In this document: one piece after another, positions 1 to 9,389 of the stretch
How positions within the stretch are numbered: the stretch's first letter is position 1
Layout: each line of letters starts with the position of its first letter
Source of the DNA: Methylococcales bacterium
Lineage (GTDB): Bacteria; Pseudomonadota; Gammaproteobacteria; JABHGC01
Direction: 5' to 3'
Assembly (NCBI GenBank): GCA_018672285.1
Contig: JABHGC010000140.1
Span: 1 to 45,888, forward strand
Length of the DNA: 45,888 bases
The notes under the pieces: model-generated
The model's database searches: none
Seen by the model: only the letters and a program-made list of their open reading frames with translations
Told to the model about the DNA's origin: nothing
Program-made: the position numbers and the translations under genes

Positions 1-2
1 TG

Positions 3-131
3 TTCGCGGCAGTTCACAAATTAAATAGCCGGCCAAGAAAATGCTTAGGCTACAAAACACCTTATGAGGCTTTTGAAGAGCTCACTGGCATTAAACAAGA
101 AAATTTAACCGGTCATGCACTTATGACTTGA
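3..131 (+). CDS. IS30-family transposase, C-terminal end (partial)
   Basis: Reading from base 3 gives 42 residues ending in TGA at 129-131, with no start because the gene runs off the left edge. The segment LNSRPRKCLGYKTPYEAF is the typical C-terminal end of the integrase-like catalytic domain of IS30-family DDE transposases, which cut and join IS ends. In this family the right terminal inverted repeat usually overlaps the last codons, so the element probably ends near 117-145. I cannot confirm the repeat without the left end. What is visible looks intact, with no frameshift. Confidence 0.85.
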   Translation, partial: FAAVHKLNSRPRKCLGYKTPYEAFEELTGIKQENLTGHALMT

Positions 132-260
132 ATTCAGGTCTTTCTAAACAATAGCAGGTAATTCAAAATACAATGAAATTAGTCAAGTTTTTCGATTGCT
201 CCGAAGGTATGATACAATCGATCTCTAATATTTATGTTTTTTTGTTAAAGGCTTAATCGA

Positions 261-656
261 ATGTTCCTAAAGTTATTACGTGAAGGGCTTGGCCGTCTTG
301 TCATTTTCATTGATTTCATCACTCGCCCGAAACAAGCTAAACGCAGTGCTGAAGAACAAACCCGCGTTGAGCAAGAAACCCAACACTTGTCCTTATACCA
401 GTTTTACGCTTGCCCGTTTTGTGTGAAAACACGCCGCGCAATGCGCCGCCTAAACTTACCCATTGAAACCCGGAATGCAGCCGATGGCTCTCCACACCGT
501 GAAGACTTATTAAATGGGGGCGGTACCATTAAAGCCCCTTGCCTCCGTATTGATGACAATAACAATACAACGTGGATGTACGAGTCGTCTGATATCATTA
601 CCTACCTAGAAACTCGGTTTGGTGATGACGACACTGAAACCATTAAGGCAACTTAA
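261..656 (+). CDS. Glutaredoxin / GST N-terminal domain-like protein
   Basis: A 131-residue protein with a basic, hydrophobic N-terminal segment (about 1-25), a charged linker, then a thioredoxin-fold domain from about residue 43. A CPFC dithiol motif lies at 51-54, followed by the basic helix KTRRAMRRL and the MYESSDII segment, which matches the glutathione-binding part of GST N-terminal domains. It is probably a glutathione-dependent oxidoreductase or a related binding protein. The N-terminal extension before the CPFC motif is longer than in classical glutaredoxins and could associate with the membrane. An AAAGG ribosome-binding site sits about 9 bases before the ATG. It is a single gene between the IS30 remnant and the flotillin cassette. 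Fold assignment is firm; substrate is unknown. Confidence 0.8.
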   Translation: MFLKLLREGLGRLVIFIDFITRPKQAKRSAEEQTRVEQETQHLSLYQFYACPFCVKTRRAMRRLNLPIETRNAADGSPHREDLLNGGGTIKAPCLRIDDNNNTTWMYESSDIITYLETRFGDDDTETIKAT

Positions 657-669
657 GCACACACACTGT

Positions 670-687
670 TGGGGCAACTTTGCCCCA
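670..687 (+). terminator. GC-rich hairpin after the glutaredoxin-like gene
   Basis: TGGGGCA / TGCCCCA form a perfect 7-bp stem with a 4-base loop, 13 bases after the stop codon. A clear T-run is missing (C/T-rich sequence follows), so this is a terminator-like hairpin rather than a canonical terminator. Confidence 0.45.
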
Positions 688-844
688 GTCACGCCCTCTT
701 CTCCTCATACCAACATTTCCTCTATTAAAAACTCTCGTACACAATACTTTTTTAACGACGCCTTCAATTTTCATCTACACTATTTCAACACATACAACTA
801 TTCCTAATTAACCACTTAGTTGTGAGTCAGCAGATAAATACACG

Positions 845-873
845 TTGAACTTTTCGGTAATAAATTAAATACT
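845..873 (+). promoter_or_regulatory. Possible sigma-70 promoter for the flotillin cassette
   Basis: TTGAAC (845-850) and AATACT (868-873) are separated by 17 bases in the AT-rich gap before the YqiJ-like gene. The -10 match is only 4 of 6. The rest of 657-902 holds the hairpin above and AT-rich sequence, with no other coding region that I can support. Confidence 0.3.
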
Positions 874-902
874 GCCTTTAACCACTATCAGATAAAAAAA
901 TT

Positions 903-1571
903 ATGGATCAATTCCTCAATATCATTAGTACCTTCCCAACGGTCATTTACTCTATATTAATGGTGGTCATCATTTTGTATTGGTTTATAGCCTCCCTAGG
1001 TTTGCTCGAGATTGACATGCTCGACGCCGATATACCCGATGCACACACAGGCATTCATGTGCACAGCGATGGCCTACACGAGGTTACTGATGGCATAGAA
1101 GGTTTGGCTGGTGTTTTATTAAAGCTTGGTTTAAATGGCGTTCCCATTACCGTTGTCATTACGTTTTTAGTCATGTTTGGCTGGATCATCAGCTACTTCG
1201 CAGCACTACTCATCAGCCCGCTACTTGGCTCAAGCATCATTCAAATATTAGTTGGCATCCCCATTTTTATTGCCGCCTTTGCCTTAGCACTACCCTGCAC
1301 GGCAGTCGTCATTAGGCCTATGCGAACATTGTTTGATAAGTCACAAACAAAAACCACGCAATCCCTCATTGGCAAAATTGGCACCATTCGCTCAACTAAG
1401 GTCAACGCCACTTTTGGTGAAATTGAAATCAATGATGAAGGGGCACACTTAATACTGAGAATCAGAGCAAGCGAACCCAATGACTTCAAAAAAGGGGATC
1501 GAGTGGCACTTTTAGAATACACAGAGGCAGACAACAGCTACCAAGTGGTCGCCGAGTCCGAATTTTACTAA
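903..1571 (+). CDS. YqiJ-like membrane protein with C-terminal OB-fold (NfeD-like)
   Basis: A 222-residue inner-membrane protein. Hydrophobic segments lie at about 11-35, 80-105 and 112-138, and a soluble beta-rich domain fills about 150-220 (SLIGKIGTIRSTKV, then FGEIEINDEG and FKKGDRVALLEY). This is the layout of the E. coli YqiJ / NfeD-related OB-fold proteins that are encoded next to flotillins and are thought to partner with them in membrane microdomains. The acidic, histidine-containing loop between the first two membrane segments (about 36-66) is a visible peculiarity. The start is the first ATG, but no good Shine-Dalgarno precedes it. The flotillin gene follows after 33 bases, which supports co-transcription. 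Family is likely; biochemical role is not established. Confidence 0.8.
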   Translation: MDQFLNIISTFPTVIYSILMVVIILYWFIASLGLLEIDMLDADIPDAHTGIHVHSDGLHEVTDGIEGLAGVLLKLGLNGVPITVVITFLVMFGWIISYFAALLISPLLGSSIIQILVGIPIFIAAFALALPCTAVVIRPMRTLFDKSQTKTTQSLIGKIGTIRSTKVNATFGEIEINDEGAHLILRIRASEPNDFKKGDRVALLEYTEADNSYQVVAESEFY

Positions 1572-1604
1572 TTTTATAAAACGCATTGTTGTAGGAGACA
1601 AACC

Positions 1605-3641
1605 ATGGATGTACTCATGCCCATTATCACCATTGGTGGTACCATTTTTCTTGTTATTTTTGGCCTTGCAGGTCTTTTTCGTGCCTTTTATGTCAAAGTG
1701 GCACAAGGTACCGCATTAATTGTTAACGACATGTCCAAGGAACCCAAAGTCCATTTCACAGGTGCTTTGGTCTACCCGATTATCTACAAAAAAGAATACA
1801 TGAAAATCTCCTTAATCACGCTGGAGATAGACCGCCGTGGAACAGATGGCTTAATCTGCCAAGACAACATGCGTGCCGACATTACCGTGGCCTTTTACTT
1901 AAGGGTGAACGAAACCCGTGATGATGTGCTTAAAGTGGCTAAATCATTAGGCGCAGAACGTGCCTCTGATAAAGTGGCCGTCAATGAACTATTCAACGCC
2001 AAATTCTCAGAAGCACTGAAAACGGTCGGCAAACAAATGGAATTCGAGAAATTGTTTGAAGACCGTATTTTCTTTAGAGAGAAAATTGTTGAAGTAATTG
2101 GTAATGATTTAAATGGTTACATTTTAGAAGATGTCGCGATTGACTACCTAGAGCAAACTCCTAAGAGCGCTTTAGACCCCAACAACATTTTAGATGTGCA
2201 GGGTATTCGTAAAATTACCGAACTGACGGCTGTGCTCAACATTCAAACCAATGAGTTTGAGCGTAACGAAGAGCTGGCCATCAAGAAAAAGAATGTTGAA
2301 ACCAAAGAAGCCATGCTCTCATTAGAGCGTCAGCAAGCTGATGCGGAGTTTAGACAAGGGCGAGAAGTGGCGAGCAGCCTTGCCCGAGAAACGGCTGAAA
2401 CCAAAAAAATTGAAGAAGAAGAGTTGCTAAAATCAGAAACTGCTCGAATTGAAAAAGAGCGTGATTTGGCCATTCAAGAAGAAAACAAACAACGTGAAAT
2501 TGAAATTGCCGAACAAAACAGACTCAGAGCCGTATCCATTGAGACAGAAAAAGTACAACGCGCAAGAGACTTAGAAGTGGTTGCCAGAGAACGGGATGTA
2601 GACCTTCAGACCATTGAGAAAGAAAAATCCATTGAAGTCGAGAAGAAAGAAATCGCCACCATTATCCGTGACCGTATCGCGGTAGACCGCACTGTGGCCG
2701 AGCAAGAAGAGAAAATTAACGAAGTCCGCGTTGTCTCAGAAGCTGACAGAATGAAACAAGTGGCCATATTAGATGCAGAAGCTACCGCCGAAGAAGAAAA
2801 GGTTAAAACAGTTAAAGCGGCTGAAGCACAAGAAATTAAAGCCAAACACCGTGCAGGTGAAATCAACATCATTGCCCAGGCAGAACTAGAGGCCTCCTCG
2901 AAAAAAGCCGAAGCACAGAAAAAACTTGCCGAAGGCCAGCAAGCCGAAGTTGCAGCCGATGGCTTAGCCGAAGCACGGGTACAAGAAGCCAAAGCGGATG
3001 CCCTAGAAAAAGAAGGCTTAGCAGAAGCCAAAGTACTACAAGAGCGCATGCTAGCAGAAGCCAAAGGTAAAGAGCAGATTGGTATTGCAGAAGCGGCCGT
3101 TATTGCAGCAACCTCAGAATCCAAAGAGAAAGAAGGCTTAATGGAAGCCAAGGTACTCGCTGAGAAAATGCAAGCCGAAGCACAAGGCACAGAGCAAATG
3201 GGTGTTGCAGAAGCGGTATCGAAGAAAGAGCAAGGTATGGCACAAGCAGAAATTACCAGAGAGCAATTTAAAGCCGAGGCCGATGGCCTTGTCGATAAAT
3301 TTGAAGCCATGAACCAAATGACAGACCAAGCTCGAGACCACGAAGAGTTCCGCATGAAACTAGAGCGAGACTTTGAAGAAATGATGGCCTCAATAGAAGC
3401 TGGAAAAGTGGTCGCCAAAGAGCAAGCAGTTGTATTGGCATCCGCCCTCAAACAAGCGAATATCGACATTGTTGGCGGCCAAGGTGACTTCTTCGACAGC
3501 TTTGTAAAATCATTGTCTGTGGGTAAATCCATCAACGGCGTAGTCGGCAAGAGCCCCGTAGTACAAGCCGCATTAAGCAAGCTTCTTTCCATGGGTGAAA
3601 GCGATGATGAAGACGTAACTGAAAACACGAAAGACAGCTAA
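1605..3641 (+). CDS. Flotillin-family (YqiK-like) SPFH protein with extended coiled coil
   Basis: A 678-residue protein with one N-terminal membrane segment (about 3-27), an SPFH/band-7 domain (about 28-205) and a very long charged, Ala/Glu/Lys-rich coiled coil (about 215-600). Flotillins oligomerise on the inner membrane and organise microdomains. E. coli YqiK is about 550 residues, so this copy carries an extended coiled coil. Part of the extension is a direct 40-residue repeat starting at about residues 469 and 509. The C-terminal 80 residues are less charged (DIVGGQGDFFDSFVKSL) and resemble the flotillin tail. A strong GTAGGAG site precedes the ATG by 8 bases. It sits between the YqiJ-like gene and the giant ATPase, on the same strand. 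Confidence 0.9.
   Translation: MDVLMPIITIGGTIFLVIFGLAGLFRAFYVKVAQGTALIVNDMSKEPKVHFTGALVYPIIYKKEYMKISLITLEIDRRGTDGLICQDNMRADITVAFYLRVNETRDDVLKVAKSLGAERASDKVAVNELFNAKFSEALKTVGKQMEFEKLFEDRIFFREKIVEVIGNDLNGYILEDVAIDYLEQTPKSALDPNNILDVQGIRKITELTAVLNIQTNEFERNEELAIKKKNVETKEAMLSLERQQADAEFRQGREVASSLARETAETKKIEEEELLKSETARIEKERDLAIQEENKQREIEIAEQNRLRAVSIETEKVQRARDLEVVARERDVDLQTIEKEKSIEVEKKEIATIIRDRIAVDRTVAEQEEKINEVRVVSEADRMKQVAILDAEATAEEEKVKTVKAAEAQEIKAKHRAGEINIIAQAELEASSKKAEAQKKLAEGQQAEVAADGLAEARVQEAKADALEKEGLAEAKVLQERMLAEAKGKEQIGIAEAAVIAATSESKEKEGLMEAKVLAEKMQAEAQGTEQMGVAEAVSKKEQGMAQAEITREQFKAEADGLVDKFEAMNQMTDQARDHEEFRMKLERDFEEMMASIEAGKVVAKEQAVVLASALKQANIDIVGGQGDFFDSFVKSLSVGKSINGVVGKSPVVQAALSKLLSMGESDDEDVTENTKDS
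3009..3248 (+). repeat. Two-copy 120-bp in-frame tandem repeat in the flotillin gene
   Basis: Unit 1 (3009-3128) and unit 2 (3129-3248) each encode 40 residues with the shared pattern KEGL.EAKVL.E.M.AEA.G.EQ.G.AEA. The DNA copies have diverged at many positions, so the duplication is old. It lengthens the coiled coil by nearly whole heptads. Confidence 0.75.
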
Positions 3642-3663
3642 GTTTTCGACTATTCATAGCAAA

Positions 3664-3688
3664 CCCTCTTCACATAGTTTGTAGAGGG
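3664..3688 (+). other. Inverted repeat between flotillin and giant ATPase genes
   Basis: CCCTCT (3664-3669) and AGAGGG (3683-3688) can pair, with a short inner ACA/TGT pairing in the loop. No T-run follows. It could set relative expression or RNA stability in the 177-base gap. The remainder of the gap (to 3802) is A/C-rich with no gene visible. Confidence 0.35.
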
Positions 3689-3818
3689 AAAGCTAAATCA
3701 CCAACAGCCATATCTAACACAACAGTAAACCACCGCGGAAGCCACACAACCAAGCAACAAGTAAGGCAACAACACCAAGCCGCGGAAAAAACAAACAAAG
3801 CCAAAAGGACAACACGGC

Positions 3819-6800
3819 GTGAGCACAGAGACTGAAACAGACAACATCGTAGATAACGCCGTCGCCCAAGGCGGCGCTTATGACGTTATTCGAGGGCGCC
3901 TCGTTAAGTTTGGCAGCAGCCTAGAGAGCAAAACACAACATCTAAACCAACAGCGCCAAGAAGAATTTGGTGGCACAGAAATGGCGGTGGCAGGCCGAGT
4001 AAGAGTCAGAACCGAACACAACTGCCTAGCCCGAGACATCGTGAGAGTCGGTGATGTTCTCTTATTTGGCTACAACGTCTTTATCGGCCTTAAAAAAGAA
4101 ACCAAAATCACCGATGTATTCTCCCTCTACAAACTCACTCAAGACGGTGAAAACTTCGACATAGAACCCGTTACCGACAACCTCAGGTTTTTAAACGAAC
4201 CCAACTTCGTCAAAGACTTTACCGACCTATACGCCTACTACAAAGACGCCAAATTATTACAGCTTGTTGTCAGAGACAGCAAACTGCTCGCCTGCTTCCA
4301 AATGGGTGAGAGAATACAAGATATTCGAGTTTTCCGCTGGCAAATATCCACTGACGAAACCGAAGTATCTTACATCGACAACCGGGGTGAGCGTGATATA
4401 TCCCCTCCTCCTAGGCATGATTTTGAATGGACTCAAACCGAAAGAGAAGACCAAATCAATGGGCGCCACCCACACATCAACATTCTCGATAAAGTATTTG
4501 TTGAAACCGTTGGCGGTGATTTAACCATCAAGGTTGAGGACAACACCGAAGATGGCCAAGGCATATACCGAGAACTGGTTGACGACCAAACCCAATCACT
4601 CGGTGATGCCGAGATTTACTATGCAGAGCTTGGTAAAATTATTCTGCTTAAAATGCGCCCTTACCGAGAAGAAAATTGGCGTTACTTAATCTTCAACTCC
4701 GACACCAATACAGTGTTACGCAATGATGCGATAGGCCAATCGTGCGTACAGCTCCCAGAAGATCACGGCATTATCTTCCCTGGCGGCATCTATTTGGAGT
4801 CGGATGAATTCAAAAAATTTGATGATAATGTGACAGGCATGCGCTTTAAACGTGCCATTCGCTCACCCAATGGTGAAGACGTTTTATATTGTTTTTATGA
4901 AGAGCATGAAGGAAAAGTCGCTTTTTATAATTATAACCTCATCAATAAAAGCCTACAAAACCCCATATTTGGCCACGGATACAGTTTATTTGGTGATGGC
5001 CAAATGGTCATTTTTAATGCCGAAGGAGATCAAGCCACTCGCATACACCCAATGCAAGTATGGAACACCCCTTTCATGTCTGAAGTGTTTGCTAGCCAAA
5101 TTCCACAAAGCCAAAGTTTTTTTGGCAAAATCGGTAATGCTGAACTGGTGAGGGGGATATCTGATTTTTTCAGCATTGCACGAATGATAGATAATCAGGC
5201 CATATCATCACAGCTTTATAATAATATGAGCCGAACATCGATGAAGATGTTCGACAACTATCACTGGATCATCTCAAAGCAACTCGATGGCATTGATGCT
5301 GTGCTTAGGCAAATATCTGAAACTGCAGAACTGGTTTTAGATGAATTTGAAAAAGTTGAAAGTATTCGAAAAAAATCCATCGAGTCATTAGCTGATGCCG
5401 AAACCACACAAAAATCATTATTAACCTCTATTCAAGCCGAGCAATGGGGAACCGCTGAAGAATATATTGACGCGCTAGACCGGCTGCGAAAACAACGCGG
5501 GCACCTCCTCACGATTCGAGATTATCGCTACATCAATGTTGACGCCGTTGACACCATGGAACAACAGGTCATTGATTCTCAAGATGCGCTGAGCCTTAAA
5601 ACAGTAGAATTTTTATCTAATGAAAACGCACTAAAACCGTACTACAGTACCATTGATTCACTCGATGCCGATGTAGAAGCCGCACAAACCATTGTTGACC
5701 TTGACCCGATTGTTGAGGCCATTGAAAAATTAGGCGCAGGGCTAGACTTACTCTCTGAGTTAATGACCTCTCTTAGTATTGATGATGCCACTGTCAGAAC
5801 TCAAATTATCGAGTCCATCTCTCAGGTTTACTCTCAATCGAACCAAAGTAAAGCGCGTGCTAAGCACAAGCGCAAATCACTACACTCCACTGAAGCCGTT
5901 GCCCAGTTTGCAGCGCAGTTCAAATTATTTTCACAAACCATCTCAAACGCACTGGGGCTTTCAACCACACCAGATAAGTGCGACGAACAACTCTCTCGGC
6001 TATTGATTCAACTAGAAGAACTCGAAAGCCAATTTAGTGACCATGATGAGTTTTTAAACGACATCATCAGCAAGCGTGAAGAAATTTACGACACCTTTGA
6101 AGGCCACAAATCTCAGCTTGTAGAAGCGGCACAACGTAAAGCACGGTCACTCGCTGATGCTGCAGAACGTATTTTAAACAATTTAGGTCGTCGCAGCCAA
6201 AAATTTACCGAAGTAGATGAACTCAACACCTATTTCGCCTCAGACAACTTAGTCCTCAAGGTTAAAGATTTAGCCGAGCAACTGAGAGAGCTAGGAGATG
6301 CCGTTAAAGCCGATGATATTCAATCTCAATTAAAATCGGCCAAAGACAATGCCATCAGAGCATTACGAGATAAAACCGATATTTACGAAGATGGCGGCCA
6401 AATCATTAAACTGGGGCCAAGGCACAAGTTCAGCGTCAATACCCAAGAGCTGGACTTAACCATCATCCCTAGAAACGATACTTTACAAGTACATTTAACG
6501 GGCACGGATTTTTTTGAAGAAATCCAAAACGATCAACTCACCCAATTAAAAGACTATTGGGATATGACCCTGGAGTCCGAAACAGACACCGTTGCCAAGG
6601 TCGAATATTTAACATCACAATTAATCCATGATGTACGCCAGCAAAAAACCGAATTCGACTATGACACACTACGCAATGCACTACCTGATGAAGAGCAGCT
6701 CTTGCAACTCATCCGAAGCTATACAGCACCTCGCTATAAAGAAGCTTATGAAAAAGGCATCCATGACCATGATGCCGCAAAATTATTACAAAAACTGGTG

Positions 6801-9155
6801 CCTATTTTAGACAGCGCCGGTTTATTACAATACGCCCCGCTTGTTCGCGGCTTAGCCGCTGTATTTTGGGCGAATACGCAACATGGCAGCCAACAAGAAA
6901 CGTGGATACTGAGAGCCCAGTCAGCCAAACAAATGCAAGCGGCATTTAAAAATGACAAAGCACTGCAATTACTCTCGCAAGAAATTCAAGCAACACTGTC
7001 AGAATTTATTTCACAACATTCACTAGCAGTAGATACTCAAACCTGTGAGCAAGCAGCATTTTATTTAACAGAAGAACTGGCATGTGAGCACCTTGAGTTT
7101 ATTGAAAGTAAATATGCCAAAGAATTGGTCGCCACGTTTAAAGACCAAATGCAGCACCAATCTGCCTGGAAAGATTACCAGGATGCCCTGAAAAAAATGG
7201 AAGGGCATGTTGGCATTAGGTGGCAAATTACGGAGTCGTGGCTAACAGCCTTAGTCGAAAGCCATGGGTTAGATTCGTTAGCGGCATATATTCCAGAAGC
7301 CATCGCCATTTTAAATGCCGAAGGCCGGGTTTCGCGACTTGCAACAGAAGTAGATTTAGAACTGACTGTCAGTGATTTAATGTCGGAGCACCGCCGAATA
7401 ACCGACCGTAGCTTAAACCTCTCTTTAGATGAGTTTACCGCCAGATTAAGTCACCACCGCAATGTGGTCATCCCCAGTTACCGACAGTTCTTGCAATTGC
7501 GGCTAGACATTGCAGAAGAAGAAAAAGACATTCTGCGTTTACACGAATTTAAACCTCAACCACTCACCTCATTCGTTCGTAACAGACTCATTAACGAAGT
7601 GTATTTACCGATGATCGGGGACAACTTAGCCAAACAAATGGGGACGGTTGGCGATGATAAGCGTACAGACCTAATGGGTCTGTTGATGATGATCTCGCCA
7701 CCAGGTTACGGTAAAACTACCTTAATGGAGTACACCGCTGACCGCTTAGGGTTGATTTTCATGAAAATCAACTGCCCGTCTTTAGGTCATGACGTGATGT
7801 CGTTAGACCCTGCCATCGCCCCAAATGCAACCGCAAAACAAGAACTTGAGAAGCTTAATTTAGCGTTTGAGATGGGCAATAATGTCATGCTGTATTTAGA
7901 TGATATTCAGCACACTCACCCTGAGTTTTTACAAAAATTCATCTCCCTCTGTGACGGTACAAGACGAACAGAAGGAGTATGGAAAGGTAAAACCAAAACG
8001 TATGACATGCGCGGCAAGAAATTTTGCATCGTCATGGCTGGTAACCCTTATACCGAATCAGGTGAATTATTTAAAATCCCAGATATGCTCGCTAACCGAG
8101 CCGATATTTATAACTTAGGGGATGTCTTATCTGGCACTGAAGAAGCTTTTGAGCTCAGCTATATCGAAAATTCGTTAACCTCCAATGCTGTTTTAGCCCC
8201 GCTCGCCACCCGTGACATGAAAGATGTCTACACCTTAATTGATATGGCCAAAGGCAAAGAAGTCGCAACAACTGACTTAGTACATGACTATAGTGCTGCA
8301 GAAGTGGCTGAGATCGTCGATGTATTGAAAAAAATGTTTGTTATACAAGGGGTGATATTAAAGGTCAACCAGCAGTATATCATCTCTGCAGCAACCGATA
8401 ATAAATACCGTGTAGAGCCATCATTCAAACTACAGGGCAGCTATCGAAATATGAATAAGATGACAGAGAAAGTCTCTGCCATTATGAATGATGAAGAATT
8501 ATTGTCTTTAATCGGTGACCATTACCAAGGTGAAGCGCAATTACTCACCACGGGTGCGGAAGAGAATCTATTAAAATTATCTCAGCTACGGGGTAATGCA
8601 ACAGAGGCTGAAGAAGACCGCTGGCAATCTATTCTTAAAGACTTCAGCCGTAGTAAAGCGATGGGCGGAGACGATGCCGATGTAGGCCAACGTGTTGTTG
8701 CACAATTAGTCGATGTGAGTGAGCACTTATCATCCGTTAATCAAACACTTTCCAGTTCATCAGACAGCACCAATGCCATTGCAAAAATCAGCGATGTACT
8801 CAGTGACAAATTAAACCTAGAGGTATTAGGCGAGCTCACTCAAAGCCTGCAACAAGCGCCAACCAACACTGCCGCTCCCACAGAAAATACGATTAACATC
8901 AATATGCAACCCATTGCTGATGCCATTAATGATATGCAAGTGATTATGGAAAAAGCGCAGTACCATATTAAAGTCATCAACGAACCCTTACCTCAGGTTG
9001 ACCATTACTTAAAAGTGATTTCAGATACTTTTCAGCAAGGCATTATGCCATTGGTTCAAACCATGGAAGGGAAACTTGAGCTTGATTTAGGCACACACAG
9101 AAGAATGCAAACCTTGATTGATGAGATTAAAAAATTGGCAGGAAAAAATATTTAA
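3819..9155 (+). CDS. Giant MoxR-like AAA+ ATPase, annotated in relatives as 'DNA repair ATPase'
   Basis: A 1778-residue protein starting at GTG, with AAAAGGA 9 bases upstream. Residues about 20-430 are beta-rich with repeated WRYLIFNSDTN-like strands, suggesting a propeller-like or DUF3686-type N-terminal region. Residues about 470-900 are helical with coiled-coil stretches, followed by another mixed region. The AAA+ module lies at about 1255-1480. It has a P-loop SPPGYGKTT (K1299), Walker B LYLDD (D1361, D1362), sensor AGNP (N1409) and a likely arginine finger in MLANRAD (R1427). A helical tail follows. The first P-loop glycine is replaced by Ser, as is common in MoxR-like proteins. No membrane segment or nuclease motif is visible. 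It lies 177 bases after the flotillin gene on the same strand, so it probably acts with it, perhaps as a remodelling ATPase. The 'DNA repair' label is not supported by anything I can see. Confidence 0.85.
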   Translation: MSTETETDNIVDNAVAQGGAYDVIRGRLVKFGSSLESKTQHLNQQRQEEFGGTEMAVAGRVRVRTEHNCLARDIVRVGDVLLFGYNVFIGLKKETKITDVFSLYKLTQDGENFDIEPVTDNLRFLNEPNFVKDFTDLYAYYKDAKLLQLVVRDSKLLACFQMGERIQDIRVFRWQISTDETEVSYIDNRGERDISPPPRHDFEWTQTEREDQINGRHPHINILDKVFVETVGGDLTIKVEDNTEDGQGIYRELVDDQTQSLGDAEIYYAELGKIILLKMRPYREENWRYLIFNSDTNTVLRNDAIGQSCVQLPEDHGIIFPGGIYLESDEFKKFDDNVTGMRFKRAIRSPNGEDVLYCFYEEHEGKVAFYNYNLINKSLQNPIFGHGYSLFGDGQMVIFNAEGDQATRIHPMQVWNTPFMSEVFASQIPQSQSFFGKIGNAELVRGISDFFSIARMIDNQAISSQLYNNMSRTSMKMFDNYHWIISKQLDGIDAVLRQISETAELVLDEFEKVESIRKKSIESLADAETTQKSLLTSIQAEQWGTAEEYIDALDRLRKQRGHLLTIRDYRYINVDAVDTMEQQVIDSQDALSLKTVEFLSNENALKPYYSTIDSLDADVEAAQTIVDLDPIVEAIEKLGAGLDLLSELMTSLSIDDATVRTQIIESISQVYSQSNQSKARAKHKRKSLHSTEAVAQFAAQFKLFSQTISNALGLSTTPDKCDEQLSRLLIQLEELESQFSDHDEFLNDIISKREEIYDTFEGHKSQLVEAAQRKARSLADAAERILNNLGRRSQKFTEVDELNTYFASDNLVLKVKDLAEQLRELGDAVKADDIQSQLKSAKDNAIRALRDKTDIYEDGGQIIKLGPRHKFSVNTQELDLTIIPRNDTLQVHLTGTDFFEEIQNDQLTQLKDYWDMTLESETDTVAKVEYLTSQLIHDVRQQKTEFDYDTLRNALPDEEQLLQLIRSYTAPRYKEAYEKGIHDHDAAKLLQKLVPILDSAGLLQYAPLVRGLAAVFWANTQHGSQQETWILRAQSAKQMQAAFKNDKALQLLSQEIQATLSEFISQHSLAVDTQTCEQAAFYLTEELACEHLEFIESKYAKELVATFKDQMQHQSAWKDYQDALKKMEGHVGIRWQITESWLTALVESHGLDSLAAYIPEAIAILNAEGRVSRLATEVDLELTVSDLMSEHRRITDRSLNLSLDEFTARLSHHRNVVIPSYRQFLQLRLDIAEEEKDILRLHEFKPQPLTSFVRNRLINEVYLPMIGDNLAKQMGTVGDDKRTDLMGLLMMISPPGYGKTTLMEYTADRLGLIFMKINCPSLGHDVMSLDPAIAPNATAKQELEKLNLAFEMGNNVMLYLDDIQHTHPEFLQKFISLCDGTRRTEGVWKGKTKTYDMRGKKFCIVMAGNPYTESGELFKIPDMLANRADIYNLGDVLSGTEEAFELSYIENSLTSNAVLAPLATRDMKDVYTLIDMAKGKEVATTDLVHDYSAAEVAEIVDVLKKMFVIQGVILKVNQQYIISAATDNKYRVEPSFKLQGSYRNMNKMTEKVSAIMNDEELLSLIGDHYQGEAQLLTTGAEENLLKLSQLRGNATEAEEDRWQSILKDFSRSKAMGGDDADVGQRVVAQLVDVSEHLSSVNQTLSSSSDSTNAIAKISDVLSDKLNLEVLGELTQSLQQAPTNTAAPTENTININMQPIADAINDMQVIMEKAQYHIKVINEPLPQVDHYLKVISDTFQQGIMPLVQTMEGKLELDLGTHRRMQTLIDEIKKLAGKNI

Positions 9156-9360
9156 GACCGCCTTGAGGCCTGCCAGACGCTGTAACACTTGGTAGGTGAA
9201 CAAAGCCCCCCCGAAAAGACCTACGCTCTCCTAGTGATCATTCGCAACCTTTATTGGTGCACCCAATCGCTGGGCGGCACATGACCTAATCAACCCTGTT
9301 ATTGATCAACGATAGTTAGGGCAACCCCGCTCACGACACCTTACTGTCAGTAAAAACGCA

Positions 9361-9389
9361 TTGAAAAATGTCGCATAAACGCGTATGTT
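9361..9389 (+). promoter_or_regulatory. Likely promoter of the ArsR-rhodanese operon
   Basis: TTGAAA (9361-9366) and TATGTT (9384-9389) are 17 bases apart. The -10 element runs into the palindrome at 9387-9424, so a bound repressor would block transcription. The rest of the 9156-9360 gap contains a 13-base inverted repeat (TTACTG-T-CAGTAA, 9341-9353) and a TTGATCAA copy at 9302-9309, but no gene. Confidence 0.55.

Noticed and set aside
2606..3628. Long 340-codon open frame antisense to the flotillin gene
   Set aside because: It is Ser/Ala/Cys-rich with no domain. It arises from the biased codons of the Ala/Glu/Lys coiled coil on the other strand.
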